64,000 bases of DNA from Halodesulfovibrio marinisediminis DSM 17456 (GTDB taxonomy: Bacteria > Desulfobacterota > Desulfovibrionia > Desulfovibrionales > Desulfovibrionaceae), in NCBI RefSeq assembly GCF_900129975.1, contig NZ_FSRG01000004.1:682001-746000 (forward strand), in the 5' to 3' direction. This document shows, piece after piece, positions 24,078 to 32,567 of the stretch (within the stretch, counting starts at the first letter, position 1; every line of letters begins with the position of its first letter). A program made the position numbers and the translations under genes. The notes beneath the pieces were generated by a model, which did not search any database, was not told the DNA's origin, and saw only the letters and a list, made by a program, of their open reading frames with translations.

Positions 24078-26402
24078 GTGTCAGTGTCAGACTTTCATGT
24101 ATTAGTGGCAGAGGACGAAACAACGCAGGCAGAGACCTACGTGAGTAATGCTGTGCATAGACTTATGCAGGAGCTGGAAAAGCAGAATGTACGCATTACC
24201 CGCTCCTACAGTTTTTGTGATGCCCGTATTATCCTGCAAGCAAATACACCTGTTGATTGCCTGTTGCTTAGTGCTAATATGCACAACGAGAATGATGAAG
24301 AATATCAGCAAGCGGAGCGTTTGATTCGAAAGTTGCACCGTAGACAGACAAATGTTCCGGTGTTCCTTATTGCAGAACGAGAAAAAACTACCTTAGCCAT
24401 GTCCAGCCATTTAATGGAAATGGTGGATGAGTTTGTGTGGATTGTGGAAGACACCGCAGACTTTATAGCGGGAAGAATTGAGGCCGCAATGCGCCGTTAT
24501 CGCAATCAGATGTTGCCGCCGCTGATGGATGCCTTAATGCGGTATGCTGCAATAAAAGAATACTCATGGGCAGCCCCAGGACACCAAGGAGGTATCGGCT
24601 TTACAAAATCTGCTGTGGGCAGAGTCTTTTTTGATTATTACGGTGAAAACTTATTTCGCACTGATATGGGCATTGAACGTGCTTCCCTTGGCTCTTTGCT
24701 CGATCACACCGGAGCTTTTGGTGACAGCGAGTTGTATGCAGCTCGAGTGTTTGGCTCACATCAAACCTATAATGTTGTTGTAGGAAGTTCCGGTTCCAAC
24801 AGAACAATTATGCAGTCATGCATTACCAACAATGATGTCGTATTGATTGATCGTAATTGCCATAAGTCTATTGAACAAGGACTCATTCTTACTGGTGCAA
24901 TTCCAGTTTACATGATTCCCACTCGTAACAGATACGGCATAATCGGACCTATTCAAGTTGCCGACATGACCCCTGAAGCCATTGCCGATACGGTGAAAAG
25001 GTCTCCACTCGTAAAACAAATGGATGGAAGACGGAGTCATGGTGCGTCTGTATACGCAGTGGTAACTAACTGCACGTATGATGGATTGTGTTACAACGCA
25101 AAGAAGGCAAAAGAGCAATTGGAGAAATCAACAGAGATTATCCATTTCGACGAAGCATGGTACGGTTATGCCCGTTTCAATAATATGTACGAGGATCATT
25201 TTGCCATGAATGGGGAACCGGATAAGCATGAGGGAGCTACCGTGTTCGCAACTCATTCCACGCACAAGCTTCTTAACGGGCTTTCACAGTCATCATATAT
25301 TCATGTGCGTGAAGGGCGTAAAAAAGTCGATCCGACCATGTTCAACCAAGCTTATATGATGCACAGCACAACCTCTCCTCTCTATTCTATTGTTGCTTCT
25401 AATGATATCACTGCCGCAATGATGTCCGGAGAGAGCGGAGAATCACTTACGCAAGAAGTAATTCAGGAGGCCGTAGATTTCCGTAGAGCCATGGCACGAC
25501 TTTGGCGTGAGCACGAGAATCACAAGGACTGGTTCTTTAAGCCATGGAATCCAGAGTATGTTCAGGTGACAGAACAGGGAGAAAAAGAATGGGTTCTTTT
25601 TGAAGATGCTCCCGTGGATATACTGACAAAAGATCAGGACTGCTGGCGGCTCAAGCCGAATGATACATGGCACGGCTTCGAGTTGGATGAAGATAATTGG
25701 TGCATGCTCGACCCTATTAAAGTCAGCATTCTTACCCCTGGTATGGGGGACGATGGCAAGCTGTTACAAGACGGGGTTCCTGCAGCACTCGTAACCCAGT
25801 ATCTCACCCGTTTCGGGATAGTTCCAACACGTACAACAGACTTTCAGATAATGTTCCTCTTTTCCATGGGGATAACTCGCGGTAAATGGGGAACTTTGCT
25901 CAACACGCTTATTCGGTTTAAAGAGCATTATGACTCTGGCGATACCGTGCGTCACGTATTACCAGCCTTATTCAAAGCCTATCCTGATAAGTATGAAGGC
26001 AAGACACTCAAGGCACTTGGAGAGGAGATGTTTGCGTTCTTGAAATCAAGTGAAATGCACCTTGCTCTCGACAAGGCTTATACCAGTCGGTTCACTCCAC
26101 TTATGAAACCACGTGATGCCTATGAAAAGATAGTGCAGCAGGAAGTTGAGCTTATTCCTTCCGACAAACTTGGAAACAGGGTTGCCGCTAATTCTTTGCT
26201 TCCATATCCCCCAGGTATTCCAATGATCATGTCGGGTGAAGCGTTTGGGACACAAGAAGAATGCCCCGCTATCCAGTACCTCAAGCATCTCGAAGATTGG
26301 GACAACCGATTCCCCGGTTTCGAGCATGTTACTGAAGGTGCTGAAGTCAAAAATGGTAAGTATCACGTGCTCTGTGTGAACAATAGGCGGCGTAGAAAGT
26401 AG
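24078..26402 (+). CDS. adiA: Biodegradative arginine decarboxylase, AdiA type (Orn/Lys/Arg class)
   Basis: About 774 residues, PLP enzyme of the large prokaryotic Orn/Lys/Arg decarboxylase family with an N-terminal receiver-like wing domain (about 1-130). Core motifs are APGHQGGIGFTKS, DMGIERASLGSLLDHTGAFG and the PLP lysine in ATHSTHKLLNG (Lys about 397). Over the core it closely follows the E. coli AdiA sequence I remember, more than LdcC or SpeC, so arginine to agmatine plus CO2 is favoured. Start: GTG 24078 has TAAGGAG six bases upstream; ATG 24048, overlapping the antiporter stop, would add ten residues but lacks a good site. Consumes a proton, so serves acid stress or polyamine supply. 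Confidence 0.9.
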   Translation: MSVSDFHVLVAEDETTQAETYVSNAVHRLMQELEKQNVRITRSYSFCDARIILQANTPVDCLLLSANMHNENDEEYQQAERLIRKLHRRQTNVPVFLIAEREKTTLAMSSHLMEMVDEFVWIVEDTADFIAGRIEAAMRRYRNQMLPPLMDALMRYAAIKEYSWAAPGHQGGIGFTKSAVGRVFFDYYGENLFRTDMGIERASLGSLLDHTGAFGDSELYAARVFGSHQTYNVVVGSSGSNRTIMQSCITNNDVVLIDRNCHKSIEQGLILTGAIPVYMIPTRNRYGIIGPIQVADMTPEAIADTVKRSPLVKQMDGRRSHGASVYAVVTNCTYDGLCYNAKKAKEQLEKSTEIIHFDEAWYGYARFNNMYEDHFAMNGEPDKHEGATVFATHSTHKLLNGLSQSSYIHVREGRKKVDPTMFNQAYMMHSTTSPLYSIVASNDITAAMMSGESGESLTQEVIQEAVDFRRAMARLWREHENHKDWFFKPWNPEYVQVTEQGEKEWVLFEDAPVDILTKDQDCWRLKPNDTWHGFELDEDNWCMLDPIKVSILTPGMGDDGKLLQDGVPAALVTQYLTRFGIVPTRTTDFQIMFLFSMGITRGKWGTLLNTLIRFKEHYDSGDTVRHVLPALFKAYPDKYEGKTLKALGEEMFAFLKSSEMHLALDKAYTSRFTPLMKPRDAYEKIVQQEVELIPSDKLGNRVAANSLLPYPPGIPMIMSGEAFGTQEECPAIQYLKHLEDWDNRFPGFEHVTEGAEVKNGKYHVLCVNNRRRRK

Positions 26403-26417
26403 TTGAGTTGCTTTAGT

Positions 26418-26452
26418 AAGGCTGTCCTTTAATCAAAGGACAGCCTTTTTTG
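26418..26452 (+). terminator. Terminator after adiA, GGCTGTCC-type stem
   Basis: AAGGCTGTCCTTT pairs with AAAGGACAGCCTT (26435-26447), followed by T. Related to the hairpins at 17726, 49633 and 61150. Confidence 0.85.
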
Positions 26453-26534
26453 ATTACTTAAGTCGGCTGAATTAAAGCCGTGTGAAATATATAATGACGG
26501 GCTTTTTTCGCTAAATAAAAGTCTTTGGAAAGGA

Positions 26535-26575
26535 GGCTGGGGAAGAACCTTTCTACAGAAAGGTTTTCCCCAGCC
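26535..26575 (-). terminator. Long hairpin downstream of the acyl-CoA synthetase gene
   Basis: GGCTGGGGAA (26535-26544) pairs with TTCCCCAGCC (26566-26575), and inside it AACCTTTC (26546-26553) with GAAAGGTT (26558-26565). T-rich sequence follows only loosely on the minus strand. The flank GTCTCCGACG (minus strand) recurs at about 46614, so it may be a dispersed intergenic repeat. Confidence 0.6.
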
Positions 26576-26600
26576 GTCGGAGACAAAGAAAAAAGTACTT

Positions 26601-29003
26601 TTAAAAACGTTCGTTAGTAGCGCGGATTTCTTCAACGCGGAGCCGTGATTCGGAGTAGAGCGCGAGCGCGGTGACGGCTCGGTCGCAGACTGGGAAGACT
26701 GGCACGTTGTTCTGTAGGAAATGGTCGCGCAGTGGATCGTAAAGTCTGCCGCCATCGATAACACCAATGATTGGCTTGGAAGACTTTTTAGCCGCTTCTA
26801 CCAGTATGTTGGCAATGGAACTACTGTCTTCCATGGAAAAGGCTGGTAATGTTGGCTCTGCGAGCGTGTGCATTGCAGGAGAGAGCGGGTCGAGGCCAAC
26901 GATGATGGAGTCGACAGCTTTGTCTTTCGCGACTGTTGTGACTGCTTCTGCATGCAGTGTGTCGTTTGCACTTGGCGTAAGGTCAAGCGGGTTCTGGATG
27001 GTTACCAGAGATTGCAGTTTGTTTGCTTCAAGCATTGCGCCAATGGCTTTTTTGGTGCTGGAGCTGAACTGCGCTAAATCCATCTGGAAATCGTCGGAGT
27101 GGATAGAGTCTGCCATGCCTACTGCTTCGAAACCTGCACCGCTGATAGCCGCGAGGCGGTTGCCAGCGATTTTTTTGTTGTGGAGCATTTCTGCAAGCAG
27201 GAAGAGATCCTGAAACTCTTGGAAGGTACGGGCTACGAGTGCACCAGCTTGACGCACACAGCTTTCGCATACCATGTAGTCCCCAGCGAGGGAGGCGGTA
27301 TGACCGCTGGTGGCTGTTTTTCCTTCAGGGGTACGACCGGCTTTGTAGAAGATTACTTCTTTGCCGTTGAGGATGGCTTCGCGAACTGCTTTGCAGAATT
27401 CAAGACCATCCAAGTCACTGAATCCTTCTGCGTAAACCGCAATTACATCTACATTGTCTGCGTCCTTGAAATATCGAACCATGTCTCCAAGGGTGAGGTC
27501 TGTCTGGTTGCCCATAGATATCATGTAGCTAGGATGCAGTTCAGGGCTCTGGCTGCATCGATGCAGCATAAAGGCGCCACTCTGGCTGATAAGCGCTGCG
27601 CGGTGTGGTGTAGTGCTACGGTTCTTTGGAAGCTTCTCTTCCGGAATGAACCATGTGTCGTAATTACCAGGATGGGAGACTACGCCCATGCAGTTGGCGC
27701 CGAGGAACACTGGTCCACCATCACCGTTTGAGTGGGTGGCATTGATGCGGGCGATAACTTCAGCTGCTCTTTCTTGACTGTCCTGAGTCTCACCCATGCC
27801 CCCAGGGATGAGCATAACACTGTTGGCAGCATCAAGAGTGATGATTTCATCTACAAGTTCTGGAACTTGGGCTGCGGAAACAGCAACAACGAACAGATCA
27901 AGCTTGTGATCTAAGCTTGCAAGGTTCGGTACGCAGCGAACGCCGTCGATTTCGTCGATGCCTTCACGAATAAGCGTGACGTTTTCTTTAGAGAATCCTT
28001 CAGCAAGAATGTTTTCGAGAATAATTCGTCCAAAGTTGCGGCGGGTTGCGGAAACGCCAATGATGCCGATGCGCTCTGGGTGCAAGAGGTTATGAATTTT
28101 GTTGATCGGACGCGGGTTAGCCGTTTTTTCGGCTTTGCCGAAGCGGCACATGCCATCCAGTGGAACCATTAGATAGTCTGTAAACGCAAACGGGTTGATT
28201 TCAAGCTCTTGGATTGTGAATGGAGCATCGCTGTTGGAAGGAGAGTAGTAGCGTCCCATTTCAATAAAGGAACTGAAGCACTCAATGAGCTGCTCGTCAG
28301 TGACGATACGACGCTGACCGCGTGTGAGACCGGCAAGTTTGCGGTAAGAAATAGTTTTGCGGAACAGGGCAAAGAATGCTTCACCGTCAACAAGTTCAGT
28401 GGAGGCTGCGACGATAGCCTGTCCTTTACGGAAACGCTCGGCATAGAGTTCGGTATCTGTTCCGCCAAGACCGGCGCTGATTACCATGCCGAATTCACGG
28501 GTATAACGAAGACCAACAATAAGTTCGTTACCGAATGCACTGGAATCTGGCGGCATGAACTGTACTTGCAGCACACCTTTTAGATCGCGGCTGATGGCTT
28601 TAATCAGCGCTTCATTTTTCAGCCCCTTGTAGGCTTCCGGTGCATGGTCAGGATTACGTTCGATGTATGCTGCGTAGTTTTCCGGCACTTCGTATTGCAT
28701 GGCGCGGACAGCAGAACGGATTTTTGATGGTTGTTTTTCTACAATGCGTACGCCGCCTACTTCTGTTTTGTGAATGATTGTAGGGGATACGATTTTGAGT
28801 ACAGCCTTTTCGCCCGGAATTGCCATAAGCTCTTCATCGGAAAAACGTGCGCCTCGAGGAAGAAGGTTTGCAATAGGTGGTGTTTCTGCGCCAGAGTTAG
28901 CTAACAGATTGTACACTTCATATTCATATAGAAAGTCCCTGCCTTCTGTGTCAGCAGCGGAAAACAACTGGGTAATCTTTTCAAAATCTATCAATGTGTT
29001 CAT
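26601..29003 (-). CDS. Acetate/acyl-CoA ligase (ADP-forming), fused beta-alpha
   Basis: 800 residues. Order is ATP-grasp (beta) domain first (about 1-290; AVLKIVSPTIIHKTEVGGV), then the CoA-binding and ligase (alpha) domains from about 300 (IGIIGVSATRRNFG). The phospho-His loop SGHTASLAGD is present. Such enzymes turn acyl-CoA, ADP and phosphate into acid, CoA and ATP, or run in reverse; acetate is likely in a sulfate reducer but the acyl group is not fixed by sequence. No acetyltransferase domain is attached, so it is not a Pat-type protein acetylase. I start at ATG 29003; a longer frame to 29141 has no site and unusual composition. Monocistronic. Confidence 0.88.
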   Translation of the reverse strand: MNTLIDFEKITQLFSAADTEGRDFLYEYEVYNLLANSGAETPPIANLLPRGARFSDEELMAIPGEKAVLKIVSPTIIHKTEVGGVRIVEKQPSKIRSAVRAMQYEVPENYAAYIERNPDHAPEAYKGLKNEALIKAISRDLKGVLQVQFMPPDSSAFGNELIVGLRYTREFGMVISAGLGGTDTELYAERFRKGQAIVAASTELVDGEAFFALFRKTISYRKLAGLTRGQRRIVTDEQLIECFSSFIEMGRYYSPSNSDAPFTIQELEINPFAFTDYLMVPLDGMCRFGKAEKTANPRPINKIHNLLHPERIGIIGVSATRRNFGRIILENILAEGFSKENVTLIREGIDEIDGVRCVPNLASLDHKLDLFVVAVSAAQVPELVDEIITLDAANSVMLIPGGMGETQDSQERAAEVIARINATHSNGDGGPVFLGANCMGVVSHPGNYDTWFIPEEKLPKNRSTTPHRAALISQSGAFMLHRCSQSPELHPSYMISMGNQTDLTLGDMVRYFKDADNVDVIAVYAEGFSDLDGLEFCKAVREAILNGKEVIFYKAGRTPEGKTATSGHTASLAGDYMVCESCVRQAGALVARTFQEFQDLFLLAEMLHNKKIAGNRLAAISGAGFEAVGMADSIHSDDFQMDLAQFSSSTKKAIGAMLEANKLQSLVTIQNPLDLTPSANDTLHAEAVTTVAKDKAVDSIIVGLDPLSPAMHTLAEPTLPAFSMEDSSSIANILVEAAKKSSKPIIGVIDGGRLYDPLRDHFLQNNVPVFPVCDRAVTALALYSESRLRVEEIRATNERF

Positions 29004-29477
29004 AGCCGTCTCACTTGAAAAAAATCTGTAGGAAAAACAACTGTACGAACTTTTGACGTTTTTGTCTTCGATGTGTTTTTGTTTTCGACTATGTGGAAAA
29101 AGGATTGGGGAGTGCAGTTGCTTGAAGTTGTAGACGCACAAAAAAATACGCTAGTAGCATAAGAAAATGGCAAGGGTTTTAGTTGGAAGTGGGGGGAGAT
29201 ATAAAAGAGGGGGCTTGCGTAACGCAGGAATTAAATAATCGGGGCAGGGAGAGAGAGGTTTCCTGCCCCGATTAGGTGTCTTGGCGTATGGTAGTTGCTG
29301 GCCCATACAGTAAGACATAGAATAGAGTTGCTGTCACCATAGTTGCTAATGGCTGACAGAAACAATGTATATTTCGCATGTGACATTTATGTTACGATGC
29401 ATGATGTTCAAACAAAAAAACGACAAGGGTTTGAAAAGTAAGTCATATTTTTTAGTGAACACCGTTTTCAGTAGTGG
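29004..29477. other. Intergenic region between the acyl-CoA synthetase start and arsC
   Basis: No gene is seen. It holds a strong hairpin AATCGGGGCAGG (29237-29248) with CCTGCCCCGATT (29262-29273), lacking a good T-run, probably the end of the arsC message, and presumably the acyl-CoA synthetase promoter. Confidence 0.5.
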
Positions 29478-29924
29478 CTATAATCCAAGGGATTCCGGAA
29501 GAGTTTCAACGAACGCTTTAATTTCGTCGCGGACTTTACGGTAGCATTCTAGTTGTTCTTCTTCAGATGCCCCTTGTTCTGCAAGCTCTTTTGCCTGTGC
29601 AGGAGGGTCTGGGAAGCCTACATGGACGACTTTCGCATTGCCCGGAAAGTAAGGGCAGGTCTCATGTGCATGACCGCACACGGTAACCACAACATCAAAA
29701 TAGATATCGTCAAACTCGCTAAGCAGCTGGGAAGTGTGTGAAGAAATATCCACACCTGCTTCTTTCATTACTGCTACAGCATTCGGGTTAAGGCCATGGG
29801 TTTCAATACCGGCAGAATAGGCATTAAGGACATCGCCTTTAAGATGTTTTGTCCAGCCTTCCGCCATCTGGCTGCGGCAGGAGTTGCCTGTGCATAAAAA
29901 GAGAATATTAATTTTTTTGCTCAT
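29478..29924 (-). CDS. arsC: Arsenate reductase, thioredoxin-coupled LMW-phosphatase type
   Basis: 148 residues. The phosphatase loop FLCTGNSCRSQ carries nucleophile Cys 11, and the redox relay pair is Cys 83 and Cys 90 in VCGHAHETC, the same spacing as in Gram-positive ArsC. The general acid Asp is in GFPDPPAQ. It reduces arsenate to arsenite using thioredoxin. It is 8 bases downstream of arsR, so one operon. An arsenite exporter (ArsB or Acr3) is not in the window. Confidence 0.93.
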   Translation of the reverse strand: MSKKINILFLCTGNSCRSQMAEGWTKHLKGDVLNAYSAGIETHGLNPNAVAVMKEAGVDISSHTSQLLSEFDDIYFDVVVTVCGHAHETCPYFPGNAKVVHVGFPDPPAQAKELAEQGASEEEQLECYRKVRDEIKAFVETLPESLGL

Positions 29925-29932
29925 GGTTGTTC

Positions 29933-30307
29933 CTAGTCAGAACAGCAAGCACTGCGCTGTTTTCTACAGATATCTTCAGGAGCGCTGGAAAGAATTTTCT
30001 GTAGTTGGATAAGGTCTTGCTGTACTTCGGTACAAGTTTCAGATTGTTCGTGAATCCATGCCAGAAGCGATTTTGGATATTCGATGTCTTTGTTAAGTCT
30101 GTAGAATATCCATCGGCCTTCTTTTCTAAATTGTATAAGCTCTGCATTGTGCAGCACGCCTAAATGGCGTGAGACAGTGGCACCGGCTATTCCCAGCAGT
30201 TCTGTAAACTGGCAGGCGCATAGTTCATCGTTTTCCATTAACGCGATGACAATGCGAAGTCGGTTCTGGTCGGATAGCGCTTTCAAAGTCTGAGTAAGTT
30301 TTTGCAT
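29933..30307 (-). CDS. arsR: ArsR-family metalloregulator
   Basis: 124-residue winged-helix repressor. The alpha3-type metal site is seen in ELCACQFTELL (about 29-39), followed by the DNA-reading helix GATVSRHLGVLH. The C-terminus has more cysteines (ICRKQRSACCSD). It should release its operator upon binding arsenite or a similar thiophilic metalloid. ATG 30307 (MQKLTQTL) fits the family; an upstream frame to 30358 would read through the operator-like palindrome. Regulates itself and arsC. Confidence 0.9.
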   Translation of the reverse strand: MQKLTQTLKALSDQNRLRIVIALMENDELCACQFTELLGIAGATVSRHLGVLHNAELIQFRKEGRWIFYRLNKDIEYPKSLLAWIHEQSETCTEVQQDLIQLQKILSSAPEDICRKQRSACCSD

Positions 30308-30321
30308 AATCGTCCCGGGAC

Positions 30322-30335
30322 ATGTGTTTACACAT
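30322..30335. promoter_or_regulatory. Palindrome, candidate ArsR operator
   Basis: ATGTGTTTACACAT is a perfect 6-2-6 inverted repeat 15 bases upstream of the arsR start. Position suits autorepression; the sequence differs from the classic ArsR consensus, so this is a candidate only. Confidence 0.4.
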
Positions 30336-30596
30336 AAAGCTAACTTCTTTAACTGCATGTTACAGTGCGTGGACAGTTCTGTGACGGAGTGAAATACTTT
30401 GTTTCCCCGTCACTTTTTTTACACTGTGCTTGCTAAAAAAATTTGCTTTTAAGGCGTCGACATTCCCTATGAAGCTGTTGGGCGCTTCATTTAGTTGTTT
30501 GGCTAAATATCGTGTCGTCCATATGGCTGTCAAGATTCGGGGCAGACAGCTTTAATTGTGTGTTACGGTATGGACTGCACGGTACAACGTGTTCTC

Positions 30597-30719
30597 CTAT
30601 TTAACTCGTTGAATAGTATGTTCAATTGTGTAGTTGCCTTTAGCTTTTACAGTACATCCAGTGGACATACCTGTAAGTATGATACTTAGTATGGCTGTAT
30701 AGATATATAATTTGAACAT
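30597..30719 (-). CDS. Tiny putative lipoprotein, 40 residues
   Basis: Reading the minus strand gives MFKLYIYTAILSIILTGM, then STGC (Cys 22) and an 18-residue tail ending in a basic VK. A hydrophobic signal with a lipobox-like ending suggests a lipid-anchored peptide. GGAG is six bases before ATG. It is about the size of the peptide at 9517 and has the same layout. It stands alone between yitT and arsR on the same strand. No function known. Confidence 0.5.
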   Translation of the reverse strand: MFKLYIYTAILSIILTGMSTGCTVKAKGNYTIEHTIQRVK

Positions 30720-30810
30720 AATTTCTCCAAGGTTGACCGACTAGCAGAGTCACCAGATATTCGGGATTCGTCAAGCATATGTAAGAGTAAGTCTGCTGTT
30801 TTGGACAGAT

Positions 30811-30870
30811 AAAAAAGAAGCCCCCATCCGGCAACAGCAAATTCGCTGTGCAGCCTGACGGGGGCTTCTT
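30811..30870 (-). terminator. Terminator of yitT
   Basis: AAGAAGCCCCC (30815-30825) pairs with GGGGGCTTCTT (30860-30870), with an inner hairpin, and the A-run at 30811-30816 provides T on the minus strand. Confidence 0.85.
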
Positions 30871-30895
30871 ACGCTATGGTATACAGGTACTCGAA

Positions 30896-31759
30896 CTAGT
30901 ATTTCTTGCGTGGGTTGAAGTTTGCCCCAACAACAGAGAATGTGTTTTCAACAATGAAAATTGCGTTCGGATCTGTATCAAAAACTATGGATTCAAGCTG
31001 TTTCATACGGATGTTGTCTGTAATGCAGAACAACATGCTGACTGCTTTACCGGAATATGATCCGGTACCCCACACGAGCGTACCGTTCAGGCGGCGGGCA
31101 CGGCGCATCTGTGCCATTATCTCTTCGTTTTTGTAAGAGATGATTCGTACAGCCTTTTTTTGGTTGAACATGGAAAGTGCATATTCAGTTACGTACGAGC
31201 TTAAAAAGAGCATGATCAGTGTGGTTACAACAAGGTCAGGGTTAAAGCGTACCGCAATCAGACTCATGAGGATTGCGTTGATAACGAAGTAGAATACACC
31301 GATACGCAAGCCGAATTTTTGGTTAAGAATAACAGCGAGCACATCAAAACCACCACCAGCACCGAAAGAGCGCAAAATGATGCCGCTGCCGAGTCCCATA
31401 ATGACACCGGAAGCAATAGATGCAAGCAGTCTGTCCTGAATATGGAGATTCAGAGAAAAATATTGTGTAAGAAATGTTACAAGGAGCATGCAGTAAAGGT
31501 TCAACAAGAAGAATCTCTTGCCGACACTGCGCCACGCAATAACAAAGATCGGGATGTTGAAGATAAGGTACCACTGTGAAGTGGTAAAAGTATCACTGAG
31601 GTAACTTCCGAGAACTGCGAAACCGTAAAGGCCTGCAGGAATAAAATTGTGATGCACGGCAATGCCGTTGTATCCCACGATAAAAACGACTGAGCCGAGG
31701 GTGAGAAGAAAAATGTTCCACGGAAGGGAGTAGGCAAGAGCATGACGGTTAAACTGCAT
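30896..31759 (-). CDS. YitT-family membrane protein with DUF2179 domain
   Basis: 287 residues: six or so TM helices (about 15-205) with the SFGAGGGFDVLA signature, then a cytoplasmic DUF2179 domain (about 210-287) of alpha-beta type. YitT proteins are common in bacteria; transport is suspected but substrate is not established. ATG 31759. Between its start and 32030 lies a leader with hairpins and a minus-strand terminator that could regulate it (see 31891-32027). Confidence 0.88.
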   Translation of the reverse strand: MQFNRHALAYSLPWNIFLLTLGSVVFIVGYNGIAVHHNFIPAGLYGFAVLGSYLSDTFTTSQWYLIFNIPIFVIAWRSVGKRFFLLNLYCMLLVTFLTQYFSLNLHIQDRLLASIASGVIMGLGSGIILRSFGAGGGFDVLAVILNQKFGLRIGVFYFVINAILMSLIAVRFNPDLVVTTLIMLFLSSYVTEYALSMFNQKKAVRIISYKNEEIMAQMRRARRLNGTLVWGTGSYSGKAVSMLFCITDNIRMKQLESIVFDTDPNAIFIVENTFSVVGANFNPRKKY

Positions 31760-31890
31760 TGTGCTTTCCTTTTGTTTTACAGCTTAGATTGTGCTCCGGT
31801 AAGGCCGGTTTCAGGATATTCTGTGCGCCAAGTAACGTTGTGCTTTGGCAGGCCGCATATGTGGCGAATGCCGAAATTGGTTTTTTATAT

Positions 31891-32027
31891 AAAAAAAAGG
31901 CTCGAACACAATGTTCCGAGCCTTTGTAACAGCAATAAAAGTCGCAGCTTATCGCAGCCGCGTATGTTCGAGCGTATTCCAAGGCTCGTGGAATACGCAC
32001 GCAAAGATGCTTTCCATACTGGAAAGC
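31891..32027 (-). promoter_or_regulatory. Attenuator-like leader RNA upstream of yitT
   Basis: On the minus strand three hairpins follow one another. First is GCTTTCCA/TGGAAAGC (32027-32009). Second is GCGTATTCCA/TGGAATACGC (31998-31972) with loop CGAGCCT. Third is a terminator: arms AAAGGCTCG and CGAGCCTTT plus a bulge, then an eight-T run ending at 31891. The loop CGAGCCT is complementary to AGGCTCG in the terminator's 5' arm, and CTCGAACA (31972-31965) is complementary to TGTTCGAG (31908-31901) in its 3' arm. Both pairings would compete with the terminator. No known riboswitch class is recognised. Confidence 0.45.
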
Positions 32028-32510
32028 GTTATCTGACTATTGGCGATCTGCGTATTCTGCATACAAAGTCCTTGGTTAAAATTAATAAAAAGGGGCAGGA
32101 AAATTTCTGGTCCCCGTGCCTGATGACGGGCTATCTATACGATAGTTTTTGCAGCGTCCAGTGGAAAAAAAACTTTTTTTAATAAAGATTTTTTTCACAA
32201 AGAATGTAAAGAAGGGGCTGTATTATGTCTTATAATCAAGGTTGTTAGCGTTTGAAGACTTAGTCTGCCGACTATGTTCGTGAAGTTGTTTTTTAAGAAC
32301 TGTGGCTATTCGGGCTTTCTAACGGGGAACGGACGTCTAGTGATGGCTACTGCCAGTAGTTTTACTACATACGAAAGAGTATTAGTGAAGAATTTACCAT
32401 ATGGTGTTTTGAGCGTTATTAAGACGTAATATTTGGCAGGTTGTAGAAAAAATGAACAAGCAGGCAAGAATGGTTATAAAGGCAGAAGATGGGGAACGAG
32501 GTACTGCATT
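32028..32510. other. Intergenic region between the yitT leader and cpaE-like gene
   Basis: AT-rich; open frames here have atypical composition. I see no gene or clear promoter. Confidence 0.45.
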
Positions 32511-32540
32511 AAAAAAGACTGGCTAACCATGTAGCCAGTC
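32511..32540 (-). terminator. Terminator of the cpaE-like gene
   Basis: GACTGGCTA (32517-32525) pairs with TAGCCAGTC (32532-32540); A-run at 32511-32516 gives T on the minus strand. Confidence 0.85.
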
Positions 32541-32567
32541 TGAAGAATGTAGCTCTTGAATTGGTTA

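Noticed and set aside
31742-32182. Plus-strand frame of 146 residues in the yitT leader
   Set aside because: Runs through hairpins and a terminator, random composition, no ribosome site.
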